Shown here: positions 7,127 through 7,670 of the stretch, piece after piece
Position numbering within the stretch: position 1 is the stretch's first letter
Layout: the number at the start of each line of letters is the position of its first letter
Source: Gemmataceae bacterium
GTDB taxonomy: Bacteria > Planctomycetota > Planctomycetia > Gemmatales > Gemmataceae
DNA length: 7,670 nt
Direction: 5' to 3'
NCBI GenBank assembly: GCA_017853285.1
Contig: JAFMJU010000187.1
Location: 1 to 7,670, forward strand
Translations under genes and position numbers: made by a program
Notes under the pieces: model-generated
Told to the model about the DNA's origin: nothing
The model's database searches: none
The model's input: only the letters and a program-made list of their open reading frames with translations

Positions 7127-7670
7127 ATGTTTTCCTCCTTGTTCCTCTCCCAACTCCTGTTTTTCCAATCCGGGCCGGTTTCTCCCGCCCCGGGAACCCC
7201 TCCTGGCAGTCCTTCACCCGGTTCCGGTGGTCCCACCTCGCCAAAGCCCCCTTCAGCAGGTGGGGGTGGTACACTTCCCGGCTACCCCGGTGGTCCCATC
7301 TCCCCGATGCCGACGACCCCCGGCAGCGGCACGAGCCCCGGCTACCCGGGAGGTCCGATTTCCCCCAAACCAACGACGCCCGGTGCCGGCACGAGCCCCG
7401 GCTACCCCGGTGGTCCCATTTCCCCAATGCCGACCACCCCAGGCAGCGGCACCAGCCCCGGCTACCCGGGAGGTCCGATTTCCCCCAAACCAACGACGCC
7501 CGGAGCCGGCACGAGCCCTGGCTACCCCGGTGGTCCCATCTCCCCAATGCCGACGACCCCCGGCAACGGCACGAGCCCCGGCTACCCGGGGGGTCCGATT
7601 TCCCCCAAGCCAACAACGCCCGGAGCTGGCACGAGCCCCGGCTACCCCGGTGGCCCTTCTTCTCCAATGC
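7127..7670 (+). CDS. Proline/glycine-rich 20-residue-repeat protein, 3'-truncated
   Basis: The frame runs from ATG 7127 past the window end, giving 181 residues so far. The N-terminus MFSSLFLSQLLFFQS is hydrophobic and may be a short secretion signal, but it has no positive charge before the core. After it come decayed Pro/Gly/Ser repeats (residues 16-51), then a regular 20-residue repeat built on GYPGGPISP from residue 52. Two versions alternate: one with MPTTPGSGTSP, the other with KPTTPGAGTSP. Third-position-biased variation among the 60-bp copies supports this strand and frame. Composition (Pro, Gly, Ser, Thr, a single Tyr per repeat) suggests an extended, disordered or polyproline-type stalk, perhaps in the envelope. 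Any functional domain would lie beyond the window. It is not collagen, since Gly is not at every third residue. Family not recognised. Confidence 0.85.
   Translation, partial: MFSSLFLSQLLFFQSGPVSPAPGTPPGSPSPGSGGPTSPKPPSAGGGGTLPGYPGGPISPMPTTPGSGTSPGYPGGPISPKPTTPGAGTSPGYPGGPISPMPTTPGSGTSPGYPGGPISPKPTTPGAGTSPGYPGGPISPMPTTPGNGTSPGYPGGPISPKPTTPGAGTSPGYPGGPSSPM
7172..7279 (+). repeat. Decayed leading copies of the Pro/Gly repeat
   Basis: Two degenerate units precede the regular array. The first, 7172-7219, reads GPVSPAPGTPPGSPSP. The second, 7220-7279, reads GSGGPTSPKPPSAGGGGTLP. Both keep the GP-x-SP-x-P core of the regular repeat (GGPISPKP) but differ in the spacer. Terminal copies that have drifted are usual in arrays that grow from the middle. 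Confidence 0.6.
7280..7670 (+). repeat. 60-bp tandem repeat with 120-bp higher-order unit
   Basis: Six complete 60-bp units start at 7280, 7340, 7400, 7460, 7520 and 7580, and a seventh partial unit starts at 7640. They alternate strictly, A-B-A-B-A-B-A. A units have CCCGGTGGTCCC and an ATG codon; B units have CCGGGAGGTCCG (CCGGGGGGTCCG in the third) and an AAA or AAG codon. All complete copies are exactly 60 bases, keeping the frame. The final A unit departs at its end (PSSPM in place of PISPM), which may signal the edge of the array or simply a variant copy. Confidence 0.95.

Noticed and set aside
6585..7667. Minus-strand open frame of about 360 codons across the intergenic gap and the repeats
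   Set aside because: It overlaps the coding end of the giant gene and the AT-rich spacer. It stays open in the array only because the repeat length is a multiple of three. Third-position drift supports the + strand frame from 7127.
7280..7670. CRISPR array
   Set aside because: The 60-bp units are contiguous with no unique spacers, encode a continuous peptide and vary at third codon positions. This is a protein repeat.
7172..7670. Collagen-like G-x-y protein
   Set aside because: Glycine is not at every third residue: in the 20-residue unit it falls at positions 1, 4, 5, 15 and 17. A collagen triple helix is not expected.

Overview
The window is GC-rich coding DNA, apart from one short AT-rich gap, and holds two genes on the + strand. 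Both run off the window: the first lacks its 5' end and the second its 3' end. No tRNA, rRNA, transposase, CRISPR array or phage gene was seen. Giant proteins built from tandem Ig-like and pre-peptidase C-terminal (PPC) domains, followed by a low-complexity Pro/Gly protein, fit a large-genome environmental bacterium. Planctomycetota is my first guess and Verrucomicrobiota the second. That is inference from style only, as no taxonomic marker is present.

Region 1 (2-6928) is the C-terminal 2308 residues of a giant, presumably exported, multidomain protein. In order it has one partial and three complete Bacterial Ig-like modules, a fifth divergent Ig-like module, eleven PPC-like beta-sandwich repeats of about 105-128 residues, and a unique C-terminal beta-type domain. 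After these come a Gly/Thr-rich linker containing a 13-residue duplication, an Ala-rich helical stretch, a short hydrophobic segment and a strongly basic tail. No catalytic domain is visible in this portion, so a structural, adhesive or surface-layer role is likely; any enzyme domain would lie upstream of the window.

Region 2 (6929-7126) is intergenic. A 16-bp hairpin starts 24 bases after the stop codon and is followed by about 90 bases at only 22% GC. This is a sharp change from the flanking genes and probably holds the terminator of gene 1 and the promoter of gene 2. A GGAG Shine-Dalgarno motif sits 9 bases before the ATG of gene 2.

Region 3 (7127-7670+) is the start of a gene for a proline/glycine-rich repeat protein. 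A short hydrophobic N-terminus is followed by decayed repeats and then a regular 20-residue (60-bp) repeat. Two alternating versions make a 40-residue (120-bp) higher-order unit. Variation among copies falls almost only at third codon positions, which shows that this strand and frame are the coding ones. The two genes may both encode envelope or extracellular structural proteins, but nothing in the window shows that they act together. The repeat protein is the least explained item here.
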